A stretch of 49,348 bases of DNA from Balneolales bacterium. Lineage in GTDB: Bacteria > Bacteroidota > Rhodothermia > Balneolales > Natronogracilivirgulaceae. The DNA is taken from assembly GCA_007134845.1 (NCBI GenBank), contig SLKA01000058.1, positions 1 through 49,348 of the forward strand, in the 5' to 3' direction. Positions 33,895 to 41,675 of the stretch are shown here, piece after piece (the first letter of the stretch is position 1; every line of letters starts with the position of its first letter). Position numbers and translations under genes: made by a program. A model generated the notes under the pieces. The model worked only from the letters and a program-made list of their open reading frames with translations. It had not been told where the DNA came from and searched no databases.

Positions 33895-35198
33895 CGGACT
33901 CCGGGTATCAGATAAATGATATCCTTGATAGACATCATGTTTTCGCGTGCTTCATAGGCACGTCGGTGGGTAAGGATGCGTTTGGCGGTATCGACCATGG
34001 CCGGATAGGCGCTGCGCAGCAGCTGGTTGGCGTAGATGACGATGTTCACACCGGCATCGGCCAGTTCGTTCTCGGTGATGATGTCGTAGCTTGATGGTAC
34101 CACTATCAGCGGCACATCACGGTCAAATTTGGCGAAGTGCCCGCAGAATTCGAGGATCTCGTCCGGCTTCTTTTCCTTGGAGTGGATCATGATACCGTCG
34201 GCTCCGGCATCGATGTAGGCCCTGGCGCGTTTCACCGCATCCTTCATTCCCTGTTTCAGGATGAGGCTTTCAATCCGCGCGATCACCATGAAATCCTCGG
34301 TGATCTGTGCCGTTTTGCCGGCCTTGATCTTGCTGCAGAAATTCTCGATCGAATCCTGTTGTTGGGGCACATCGGTGCCGAACAGCGAATTCTTCTTCAG
34401 TCCCACCTTGTCTTCGATGATGATGGCCGAAACGCCCAGCCGCTCCAGGGTGCGGATGGTGAACCCGAAATGCTCGATCTTGCCGCCGGTATCCCCGTCG
34501 AAAATGATGGGCTTGGTCGTCACCTCAAGCAGGTCGTTGATGTTGCCGATGCGGGCAGTGATATCAACCGCTTCGATGTCGGGTTTGCCTTTCATTGTGG
34601 AATCGGTGAGGCTGCTGGCCCACATGCCGTCGAATTCCTGGCGGACCCCGTTGACATCCACATAGGTGTGTTCGACGATGAGCCCGGAGAGGCCACTGTG
34701 CGCCTCTATGATGCGAACCACATCTTTTGAGTTGATGAGCCGGCGCAGCCGGTTGCGGCGGACATCGGGCGTGACGCCCACTTCGCGAAGGGCATCATTC
34801 AGCTTGGTCGAAGAGATACCTTTGGTGTAGGGGATTTCGATCAGCTCCCCACCCCACTCCCTGAGGGTTTCGATGACCTGCTCACGTGTCCGTTTCTGGG
34901 GGCCCTCGCGCCAGTCATCCCCGTGCACCACATAATCAGGCTTGAGTTTTTTCAGGTTCGGACGGTAATCCAGCTGGAATTGCGGAACCACCTTGTCTAC
35001 TCCCTTGAGCTGCTCAACCACCTGCTTGCGCTGCTCATATTCCAGATAAGGCAGCCTCTTGTAGCTGGCAATAGCTTCATCCGTCAACAGGCCGATCGTG
35101 AGATCTCCGAGCTTGGCGGCTTCCCTGATGATATTAAGGTGACCTGGGTGAACCAAGTCTGCACTCATTCCTACATAGACTGTTTTTTTTTCTTTCAT
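33891..35198 (-). CDS. aepX: Cytidylyltransferase-PEP mutase fusion (phosphonate biosynthesis)
   Basis: Two enzymes in one 435-residue chain. Residues 1-140 are a nucleotidyltransferase with HPGH at 17-20 and ISSTKL at 128-133, the CTP-binding signatures of CCT/ECT-type enzymes. Residues 150-435 are phosphoenolpyruvate mutase, with DGDTGG at 234-239 and the diagnostic [10 protein letters not shown] at 262-271, which forms the C-P bond by converting PEP to phosphonopyruvate. Such fusions (as in Fom1, or PntC joined to PepM) activate a phosphonate as its CMP ester. The Ppd and reductase genes lie downstream in the same run, and no aminoethylphosphonate transaminase is in the window. The expected activated product is therefore CMP-2-hydroxyethylphosphonate. 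The identity of the mutase is very secure; the precise CMP substrate is inference. Confidence 0.95.
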   Translation of the reverse strand: MKEKKTVYVGMSADLVHPGHLNIIREAAKLGDLTIGLLTDEAIASYKRLPYLEYEQRKQVVEQLKGVDKVVPQFQLDYRPNLKKLKPDYVVHGDDWREGPQKRTREQVIETLREWGGELIEIPYTKGISSTKLNDALREVGVTPDVRRNRLRRLINSKDVVRIIEAHSGLSGLIVEHTYVDVNGVRQEFDGMWASSLTDSTMKGKPDIEAVDITARIGNINDLLEVTTKPIIFDGDTGGKIEHFGFTIRTLERLGVSAIIIEDKVGLKKNSLFGTDVPQQQDSIENFCSKIKAGKTAQITEDFMVIARIESLILKQGMKDAVKRARAYIDAGADGIMIHSKEKKPDEILEFCGHFAKFDRDVPLIVVPSSYDIITENELADAGVNIVIYANQLLRSAYPAMVDTAKRILTHRRAYEARENMMSIKDIIYLIPGVR

Positions 35199-35247
35199 GG
35201 GTTTCCCGTGTTTAATATTTTTTTTTGAAATTTAAAGGACGGATGGA

Positions 35248-35976
35248 TCAGCCATTGATCCTGAGACTGAGTTCGCTGTTTTTCTGCAATTTTCTGATTA
35301 CTTTTTTGTCCGGGATGATGTGCCATTGCAGGTTGATCTTGTTAACCATGTCCGTCCGCACTACCTTGTTGTTCACTTTGTACGTGTCTCGCCGCTGGAA
35401 GCTGATGCCGGCGATTTCGTAGCGACTGTCAAACCCGTTTTCATCAATGGCAAACAAAACGGCAAAAATGCCGGATGAAGGCCTGAGATACGGGGAGAAG
35501 TCTTTCTTGTAGTAAATGTTACGTTTGATGATACCGGCGTAGCACAGTCTGGCAAACTCATACAGGGAGAGCTCACGCCAGGCTCCAAAGGCACCCAGCG
35601 GCATCCGGTATCCGGTGTATCTTTTCAGTATTTCATCACGCTCCGCGCGTCCGATAACGCGGATATTTTCCGGTTTCACACCCAAGTCCAGCAGTATGTT
35701 AACACTTTCATTTTCCTCGGTATTATAGAGGATGAACCGGGTGCCGTTGTACTTATCCATGTCGCTGATCAGGGTTCCGATGGGGGCTCCGGATTCCTGA
35801 TAGAGTTCTATCCTTTCGTAATTCCGTATGCCGTTGCCGTTGAGTACGTTAACAATACGACTGTCGTCGCTGATCTGATCCCGGTACAATATGACACTGC
35901 CATTGACGAAATAGATGCGATCGCTGTCAGGCAGTATGCTGTCGGGTTTTGAACCCATAATGGCAACAGTTTTCAT
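35248..35976 (-). CDS. Uncharacterised, possible sialyltransferase-like (GT29/GT42-type) protein
   Basis: A 242-residue soluble protein with no close match I can name. It opens with AIMGSKPDS and DRIYFVNGSVILYR, like the N-glycosyl donor-site G-x-G-P-S and N-x-x strands of sialyltransferase folds. It later has RPSSGIFAVLFAIDENGF, then YEIAGISFQRRDTY. The P-(S/T)-S-G...A-I...I-x-GI-x-F spacing is that of the CMP-binding half of GT42/GT29-like enzymes. If right, it would use a CMP-linked sugar acid, which fits the KdsB-like gene in the operon. The start is ATG, and the gene sits 26 bases after the pyruvyl transferase and 49 before PEP mutase. The functional call is tentative. Confidence 0.4.
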   Translation of the reverse strand: MKTVAIMGSKPDSILPDSDRIYFVNGSVILYRDQISDDSRIVNVLNGNGIRNYERIELYQESGAPIGTLISDMDKYNGTRFILYNTEENESVNILLDLGVKPENIRVIGRAERDEILKRYTGYRMPLGAFGAWRELSLYEFARLCYAGIIKRNIYYKKDFSPYLRPSSGIFAVLFAIDENGFDSRYEIAGISFQRRDTYKVNNKVVRTDMVNKINLQWHIIPDKKVIRKLQKNSELSLRING

Positions 35977-36001
35977 GCTTTTCTCTGATGTTCAGATTTG
36001 T

Positions 36002-37315
36002 TCATACCGAATGGCTCAGAGTTGAGCACAATCCGTATCGCACTTTATATGAGTTTGTATGGGCCTGGTTGATCAGGCGCCTTCGAAGCAAATCACCCCC
36101 TTCCAGTTTGACGATGACATCATCGACAATAGCCCGGATATTCTCTTTGCTTTGTTCGACAGGAAAGACTGCGGGGTCATCATAGTCAAGTACATGCTGC
36201 AGTCCTTCGGCCATGTGTGCGTTGCTTCCCAGGATTGTGCAGGGCGCCCCTCCCAGGGAAGCCATGATGGCGGGGTGGTAGCGCCCGCCGACATATGCGC
36301 GTGCGCCGGCCAGCAGGCTTGCTCCGGCGAACAGATTGGCTTTGGAAGCTACATACGGAATATCGCGCCGGCGGCACAGGGGGAGCAGAAAATCGTTGCC
36401 TTCGGGATCCACTACAATGACCTGCATCCCGCTGCGAGGCATCAGCTCGCCGATGAGCTTCTCATAGAAAGCGGACCATGATTCCGGAAGCACCTCTGGC
36501 GGACATGCATCGCTGCTTACGCAGATATAGGGACCGGTCCATGACTTGCGACTGTGATATACCTGATCGGATTCGGGCCAGGTTTCAAGCAGTTCAGGTG
36601 TATTCGACAGCACGTCGGAATCCAGCAGCGAAGCATACCGGGTGCGCCAGGTAAAAAGTGCATCAGGATACCATGTCGCATTATCGAATCCGAGCGCCTG
36701 CAGCCGGTCTCGCGAAACCGGATCACGCAGGGCAATGGTATCGCATTTACGCAACGTGTTCATTACAAATGTTTCCAGTTGCCCGTCCGATGCGGATTCC
36801 GGACTGCCGCCGGCCGTTGCATTCACATAGCTGACCGGTTTGCCAAGGGACGCGGCCAATTCCATGGCAAACAGCTGGAACTTGAGTTCGCGCCGGGGCG
36901 GTCTGCTGAAGATGAGCGATCCGCCGCCGTTGACCACCACGTTATCTGCCCGGTTAAACTGCTCCAGCAATTCAGCCAGGCGCGAGTTCCCGCGCTTTAC
37001 TTCGCGCTGAAACAGAGCGAGTGTCCGGGCGGGGTCCATCATCACATAGTCATCGCGGCCGCCGAACAGCCGGTACAGCGCATGGAAGGTGCGGGTTTTG
37101 CGGATCAGGTGCGAGACCGTTTGGCCATGGCGGCCGTTGCTGATATATGAGCGAAGCGGCCCAACCGGGTGGCGCTTAATCGCCATCTCTCGCGGTGTTG
37201 ATGCGATCTCACCCCTGAAGCCGAGGATCTGTCCGAGTGCGATGCTGGTACCTCTGGAGCCCCAGTTTCTTGTATCGCGGTTGTCGCAAATCAGCAGAAT
37301 CTGTCGGTTTTTCAT
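36002..37315 (-). CDS. Polysaccharide pyruvyl transferase family protein
   Basis: Member of the polysaccharide pyruvyl transferase family (CsaB/WcaK type), which adds pyruvate as a ketal from PEP to a sugar, giving a negative charge. Residues early in the chain show NRQILLICDNRDTRNWGSRG, then NVVVNGGGSLIFSRPPRREL. Near the C-terminus are ASLLAGARAYVGGRYHPAIM and CTILGSNAHMAEGL, both strongly diagnostic. The length, 437 residues, fits. I chose the ATG at 37315, which has a GAGG site 4 to 6 bases upstream. The longer frame uses TTG and overlaps the preceding gene. It follows the broken asparagine-synthase gene by five bases. The acceptor is unknown. Confidence 0.85.
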   Translation of the reverse strand: MKNRQILLICDNRDTRNWGSRGTSIALGQILGFRGEIASTPREMAIKRHPVGPLRSYISNGRHGQTVSHLIRKTRTFHALYRLFGGRDDYVMMDPARTLALFQREVKRGNSRLAELLEQFNRADNVVVNGGGSLIFSRPPRRELKFQLFAMELAASLGKPVSYVNATAGGSPESASDGQLETFVMNTLRKCDTIALRDPVSRDRLQALGFDNATWYPDALFTWRTRYASLLDSDVLSNTPELLETWPESDQVYHSRKSWTGPYICVSSDACPPEVLPESWSAFYEKLIGELMPRSGMQVIVVDPEGNDFLLPLCRRRDIPYVASKANLFAGASLLAGARAYVGGRYHPAIMASLGGAPCTILGSNAHMAEGLQHVLDYDDPAVFPVEQSKENIRAIVDDVIVKLEGGDLLRRRLINQAHTNSYKVRYGLCSTLSHSV

Positions 37316-37320
37316 TTTCC

Positions 37321-39098
37321 TCAACGCTTCCTGTTTTGAAAGTAGTGCGTCTGGATCAGATTGATTTTCACAGCGAGCTTCCAGTTGCTGCTGTTGGCGG
37401 CCGCTATCGGATCATCGATATAACCGCCGAATGTATTCTCAAGAAAGTCTTTGTTGCATTTTTCGATGCGGGACTTCCACTCTCCGGTCTCCATTAGACT
37501 GGCCCAGTCGATCCAGGGTCCGTCGTATTGCTGTCGTATTCCCAGCCGGTTTCGGATTTTTTTCTGCAGCCAGTAATGGAACTGAAACGGGATGTTGACC
37601 CACGAGGGGAAATAGGGGTATCCCCCCTTGGAATGCGGTATCCATTTGACCGGCTTTTGAGCCTGACGAAACGCTTTGTTGAATAATCTTCGGTTCCGTT
37701 TCCAGGATTCGGGCGTAACGGCGCAAATCTTGACCACGCCGTTGGAAGTAAAGGGCTCATAGGAGCGAAACAGGCGCCGGTTGACCGCAATATTTGCATT
37801 GGCAAAGCCCATGGTGCGTGGCCAGAACAGAAACCATGGATGCAGGGACTCGCTGCGGTATTCCGCGATCCGTTTCAGATGGTCACGTCGACGCCGGTCG
37901 ATCTCATTGAGCGCCTTTCTGTTGAAGATATTACTATGCATCGGCTTGCTGTGCCCTCGCCTTTCAATCCCACCTCGGGAAGAAAAGTCAATTTGCGCTG
38001 GATTTTCGTTTTTCTCATGCCGCCCGACTTGAGCATCGAGTTGGCCAGAAAACCTCCGAATACCGCTGGAAAACGATCGAGTTCGCAGGACTTGTAAAAA
38101 CCCAGTGTATGTGCGTGGATGCACTGCTGTCCGCTTCCCATAAGGTTACAAGCCTGGGGAAGTATGTCCAGATAATGAGTTGTTTTACGCTGACCCAGGT
38201 GGAATTGCAGTCCGAGAACCTGCGCTACGTTTCGGGCAAGCCGGCCCTCGCGGTTCATGCTATCAAGGAATACAAATCCGTCCTTTTTCAGATCCCGGGG
38301 CAGCAGACCCGCTATCACCCTGGAATCTTCACCGCCGCTGATGAACATGGCAACATGATCCATGCTCTCTGTCACCCGCCGGATATAGCCGGTGACTTCG
38401 TTTCTGAGCGTTTCAGCGGCCTCACTTATGCTGTTGAACCTGTTCTCCTCCAGGGGCTTCCAATACAAGGACGGTTTCTTTTTTTCCGCTGTGTCAGAAT
38501 AGGGATGATATTCATGGACGGCGGCCGGTTCACACTGCCGGATGCGGGTGTAAGTGGTATAGGGGAAGGTGACCACGTTAGTCAGTATAAAATCGATCAT
38601 GGATATCTTATCCAGGGCATCCTGCTGATCTGTGGCGTACGCCAGGGCATCCGGATGGGTGCCAAGCGCCACGGTCTGATCATCGTCACCGGACAGAACG
38701 TACACCGGAATGAAGAGCATCAGATCGGTGATACATCGCACAATCCGCTTCTGCTTGTCCACTATCAGCACGGCGAATGGCCCGGACAAATCCTCATCCC
38801 ACATAATCGATCCGTTGCGATACCGCTCAAAAACAGAAACCGTTCCGGCGGAAGGGTCATCACCGGTAAGGAACCGGTTGTCGCGGAAGGTAAGCACCGG
38901 ACCGCCGATCATCACAAAAAGATGCGAATCGGTCTCATAAGGCTGGAATCCGTTGTACAAATTCCGGCTTACAGCCAGGCTTCCCCAGTCGCCGTGGTAT
39001 TCCATCACTTCCGGCGGATCGGCGTGATAGATATCCCGCAGGCATCCGGCCAGAACTCCGTGCGGCTGCACTTCCGAGTGGTAAAGAAAATCACTCAT
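37321..39098 (-). pseudogene. Asparagine-synthase-like gene interrupted by a frameshift
   Basis: Two overlapping frames together make one asparagine-synthase-like protein of about 590 residues, the normal size for glycan-cluster members (WbpS-like). The first frame (start ATG 39098) contains the pyrophosphatase P-loop SGGEDS at 254-259 and FGGFLANSML. It then leaves the family at about residue 375-385, where the second frame continues (GHSKPMHSNIFNRKAL onward) to a stop at 37321. The shift lies near 37940-37990 and fits loss of one base (or gain of two). No canonical slippery heptamer is visible. The N-terminal Cys of the glutaminase is missing (MSDF), so it would use another amide donor. It may be a sequencing error or a genuine decay. 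Function would be amidation of a uronic acid. Confidence 0.7.
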
Positions 39099-40898
39099 TT
39101 AAGAAGGGGCATTGGCAAGAACACGAAAGCTGTCGTTTTGTTCGATCAGTTCATCATAAGTACCTTCCGAAACGATCCGGCCTTCATCCATGAAATAGAT
39201 TTGGTCGCAGTTCATGACGGTGGTGAGCCGGTGGGCAATGGTGATGATGGTGCGTTCTCCTTTGAGCCGCTCGATGGCGCCGATGATCTGCTTCTCAGTG
39301 ACATTGTCCAGTGCGGATGTGGCTTCGTCCATAACCAGCACCTGGGGATCGTGGTAAAGGGCGCGTGCGATGCCGATGCGCTGACGCTGTCCGCCGGAGA
39401 GCCGAACACCACGTTCGCCGATCATCGTTTCGAGCTTCTCCGGCATCCGCTCTATTAACTCGCCAAGCTGGGCCAGTTGCAGAGCATGCCACACCTTCTC
39501 ATCATCAATTTCTTTTTCGGGCACCCCGAAAGCAACGTTGCAGCGCAGGGTTTCATCGGACAGGAAGATGAACTGCGGAATGTATCCGATGTTACGCTGC
39601 CACGCCGAGAGATGTTCATGGATGTTTTTTCCATCCACCAGAATTTCGCCTTTCTCCGGTTCCAGAAGTCCCAGCAGCAAATCCACAATAGTGGTTTTTC
39701 CGGCGCCTGACGCACCGGTAAACGCAATGGACTGCCCCCGCGGAATCGTCAGCGACACACCGCGTAGCGCCTGCTCATTGCTATTCGGATAGTTGTAATG
39801 AATATCCCGGATCTCAATGGACTCGTTCATTTTCAGCCGCTCACCCTTTTTACGGTCGGCCAGGAATCGTTTACGATAATCGGCAAGTTCCCGGATATCA
39901 TTGTAAATGGGATCGATAACGACAACATTATAACGCAGCTTGGTCATCGCTTTGGTGAACGTCTGGATGGCGGGCATCAGCCGTACGGTGGCCATCACAA
40001 ACAGGGTAAGCACCGGGATGATGGTAGTGACCGGCCTGCCCTGCACCACCATCATGACGGCGATGAGCATGATCCCGCCCACGGCAATGGTTTCAACAAT
40101 AGGTTTTGGGATCTTTGAAAGAAAAAACTTCTTGGTCAGCAGGATTGAGCTGCGGTAGGCGGCATAACGGAATTTCTCGATGAATTCGGCTTCGCGGTTG
40201 AGAACCCGGGCGTCCTTGATCCCGCCCACACCCTGGTTCAGCGCCTTGATAAGTCCGCGCCGGTGTTCCTGCTCCTCGCGGCCATAGCCTTTTACCCTTT
40301 TTTGTGTTAGCATCAGAAATCCGCCTACGCTTGAACCGAGAAGCAGAAAAACGATCAGTGTGATCATGGGCTCCATAATCAGCAGAAAAAGTATGATGGT
40401 AAGTGCCATGACCGACTCCTTGGCCATCTCCAAAGTGGGTTTAATGACCTGCTGGATCAGCAGACGCACTTCCGAGCTGGAGTTGCGGAGCAGATCAGCC
40501 GTGTTGCGCTGCAGGTGGAAGGTGTAGGGTGCCTGCATGTAGGAGCTCATCAGGCGGTGCGACAGCCTGTATAACCTGCTGTAGGCATACCGCGACTCCA
40601 CATAGTAAAACAGGGTGATGTACATATTCTTGATGACGAAGACAAGCACCAGTGCCGCTCCGCCCCAGATCAGCAGCTCGCGTGCGGTTTCGATTCCGAG
40701 AAAAGCGAGCAGTTTTTCAGCGGGTCCGTACTGCAACACCATTTGGGGATCGGCGACGATGGAGACAAAGGCCGGGATCATTCCGATACCGGCCACTTCA
40801 ATCACTGCTGCAACCAACATCATGGCGAACAGTCCCAACAGCCTGTATTTGTCCCCTTTGGGAAGCAGGTATAGGATTTTTTTTAAACTCTCAAGCAA
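39099..40898 (-). CDS. ABC transporter, fused permease-ATPase, PglK/MsbA-like flippase
   Basis: A 599-residue half transporter: six transmembrane helices in the first 330 residues, then an ATPase domain. The ATPase shows Walker A GASGAGKTT, Q-loop IPQFIFLSDETL, signature LSGGQRQR, Walker B VLVMDEATSALD, and the H-loop IAHRLTT. The N-terminus (LKKILYLLPKGDKYRL) is like PglK, the flippase of undecaprenyl-linked heptasaccharide in Campylobacter. With no Wzx seen in the window, it likely flips the lipid-linked repeat unit across the inner membrane. Translation starts at TTG since an in-frame TAA lies 12 bases upstream and no ATG occurs before the first helix. The stop TAA abuts the ATG of the asparagine-synthase-like gene. 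Confidence 0.85.
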   Translation of the reverse strand: MLESLKKILYLLPKGDKYRLLGLFAMMLVAAVIEVAGIGMIPAFVSIVADPQMVLQYGPAEKLLAFLGIETARELLIWGGAALVLVFVIKNMYITLFYYVESRYAYSRLYRLSHRLMSSYMQAPYTFHLQRNTADLLRNSSSEVRLLIQQVIKPTLEMAKESVMALTIILFLLIMEPMITLIVFLLLGSSVGGFLMLTQKRVKGYGREEQEHRRGLIKALNQGVGGIKDARVLNREAEFIEKFRYAAYRSSILLTKKFFLSKIPKPIVETIAVGGIMLIAVMMVVQGRPVTTIIPVLTLFVMATVRLMPAIQTFTKAMTKLRYNVVVIDPIYNDIRELADYRKRFLADRKKGERLKMNESIEIRDIHYNYPNSNEQALRGVSLTIPRGQSIAFTGASGAGKTTIVDLLLGLLEPEKGEILVDGKNIHEHLSAWQRNIGYIPQFIFLSDETLRCNVAFGVPEKEIDDEKVWHALQLAQLGELIERMPEKLETMIGERGVRLSGGQRQRIGIARALYHDPQVLVMDEATSALDNVTEKQIIGAIERLKGERTIITIAHRLTTVMNCDQIYFMDEGRIVSEGTYDELIEQNDSFRVLANAPS

Positions 40899-40953
40899 AA
40901 TATATCGGAGTTATTGGTAAGTAATAAAGCAAACAGGCAACACAGAGTCTTGG

Positions 40954-40982
40954 TGGCCATGGAAGCCTGATTGGCCATGGAA
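40954..40982. repeat. Direct repeat TGGCCATGGAA, two copies 18 bases apart
   Basis: Two copies of an 11-base unit centred on the palindrome CCATGG (40954-40964 and 40972-40982), in the 99-base gap between the SLBB gene and the ABC transporter. Self-complementary units can pair into a short hairpin. No T run follows, so termination is not supported. Confidence 0.4.
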
Positions 40983-40997
40983 TTGCAACCCTCTCCG

Positions 40998-41549
40998 CTA
41001 CAGGAAAAAACGCTCTACAAGGAAGTACCCTCCTGCCAGCGAACCGAGCGTGGTGATACCGAACAGCACATACTGAAGGGTTGTTGGACGGGTTCGGATC
41101 AGCACGGTGACATATTCGCCGTTCTGCAACTGATAGTCACGCATGCCCGGTGGAAAAGGCTCGCGCAGCCGGTACACCCACCTTTCGAGTTTCTCCTCCT
41201 GCATATCTTCATCATACCGGTGCAGGTAGACTTCCACCTGCGGACGTGCATAGTACCCGTAAATGCTACGGGCCTCTCCCACCCGTGTGGACCTTCCGCC
41301 GATTCCGGGGCCACCGGTGTAGGAAAGCATCTGCGTGACGGTTGTGCCGCGGGGTACCATGAAGCGTCCACGCTGTGTTACCGCACCCCAGACATTAATT
41401 GTATCGGCCAGCACACCAGTGGCTGCCAGACGCACAATGTCGGAACGAAACTGTGGCACCTCCTGCTCAATCTGCGAGTAACTCTGAGTAACAAAAATAG
41501 CGGTGAACAGCATAAGTATAACGGCGGATTTAAGGAAAAACAGTTTCAT
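40998..41549 (-). CDS. Short SLBB-domain polysaccharide-export protein
   Basis: A 183-residue envelope protein starting with a signal peptide (MKLFFLKSAVILMLFTAIF, cleaved near QSYSQ). The central region contains an SLBB-like domain, INVWGAVTQRGRFMVPRGTT followed by LSYTGGPG and GARSIYGYY-like strands, as in Wza-type exporters. A C-terminal hydrophobic helix (YVLFGITTLGSLAGGYFLV) follows. Unlike Wza it is only half length, with no polysaccharide-export domain before the SLBB region. It lies next to Wzc, as wza usually does. It may act as a periplasmic or inner-membrane adaptor, or another outer-membrane exporter may be encoded elsewhere. I chose the ATG at 41549 since the upstream start is TTG. 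Confidence 0.65.
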   Translation of the reverse strand: MKLFFLKSAVILMLFTAIFVTQSYSQIEQEVPQFRSDIVRLAATGVLADTINVWGAVTQRGRFMVPRGTTVTQMLSYTGGPGIGGRSTRVGEARSIYGYYARPQVEVYLHRYDEDMQEEKLERWVYRLREPFPPGMRDYQLQNGEYVTVLIRTRPTTLQYVLFGITTLGSLAGGYFLVERFFL

Positions 41550-41599
41550 TTGACAACTCAAATAATTAGGGTTTGTTGTTTCCGATTACGTTGTAGTAA

Positions 41600-41629
41600 T
41601 CTGCGAAGAAATAGTCTGCGAAATAACAG
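41600..41629. repeat. 15-bp tandem direct repeat, two copies
   Basis: TCTGCGAAGAAATAG and TCTGCGAAATAACAG are adjacent, in the gap between wzc and the SLBB gene. Eleven of fifteen bases match by position. They lie just downstream of the likely terminator in the direction of transcription. Confidence 0.5.
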
Positions 41630-41634
41630 GTTAT

Positions 41635-41662
41635 AAAATGACTGCCTATGAAATGGCAGTCA
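41635..41662 (-). terminator. Hairpin terminator or attenuator after wzc
   Basis: Perfect 8-base arms TGACTGCC at 41639-41646 and GGCAGTCA at 41655-41662, with an 8-base loop. On the minus strand the hairpin is followed by TTTTA, a short T tract. It lies right after the Wzc stop and could lower expression of the genes downstream. Confidence 0.5.
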
Positions 41663-41675
41663 GCATACCGGCAGC

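Noticed and set aside
37930-38000. Programmed -1 ribosomal frameshift in the asparagine-synthase-like gene
   Set aside because: No X-XXY-YYZ slippery heptamer or following stem was seen near the shift; a base loss is simpler.
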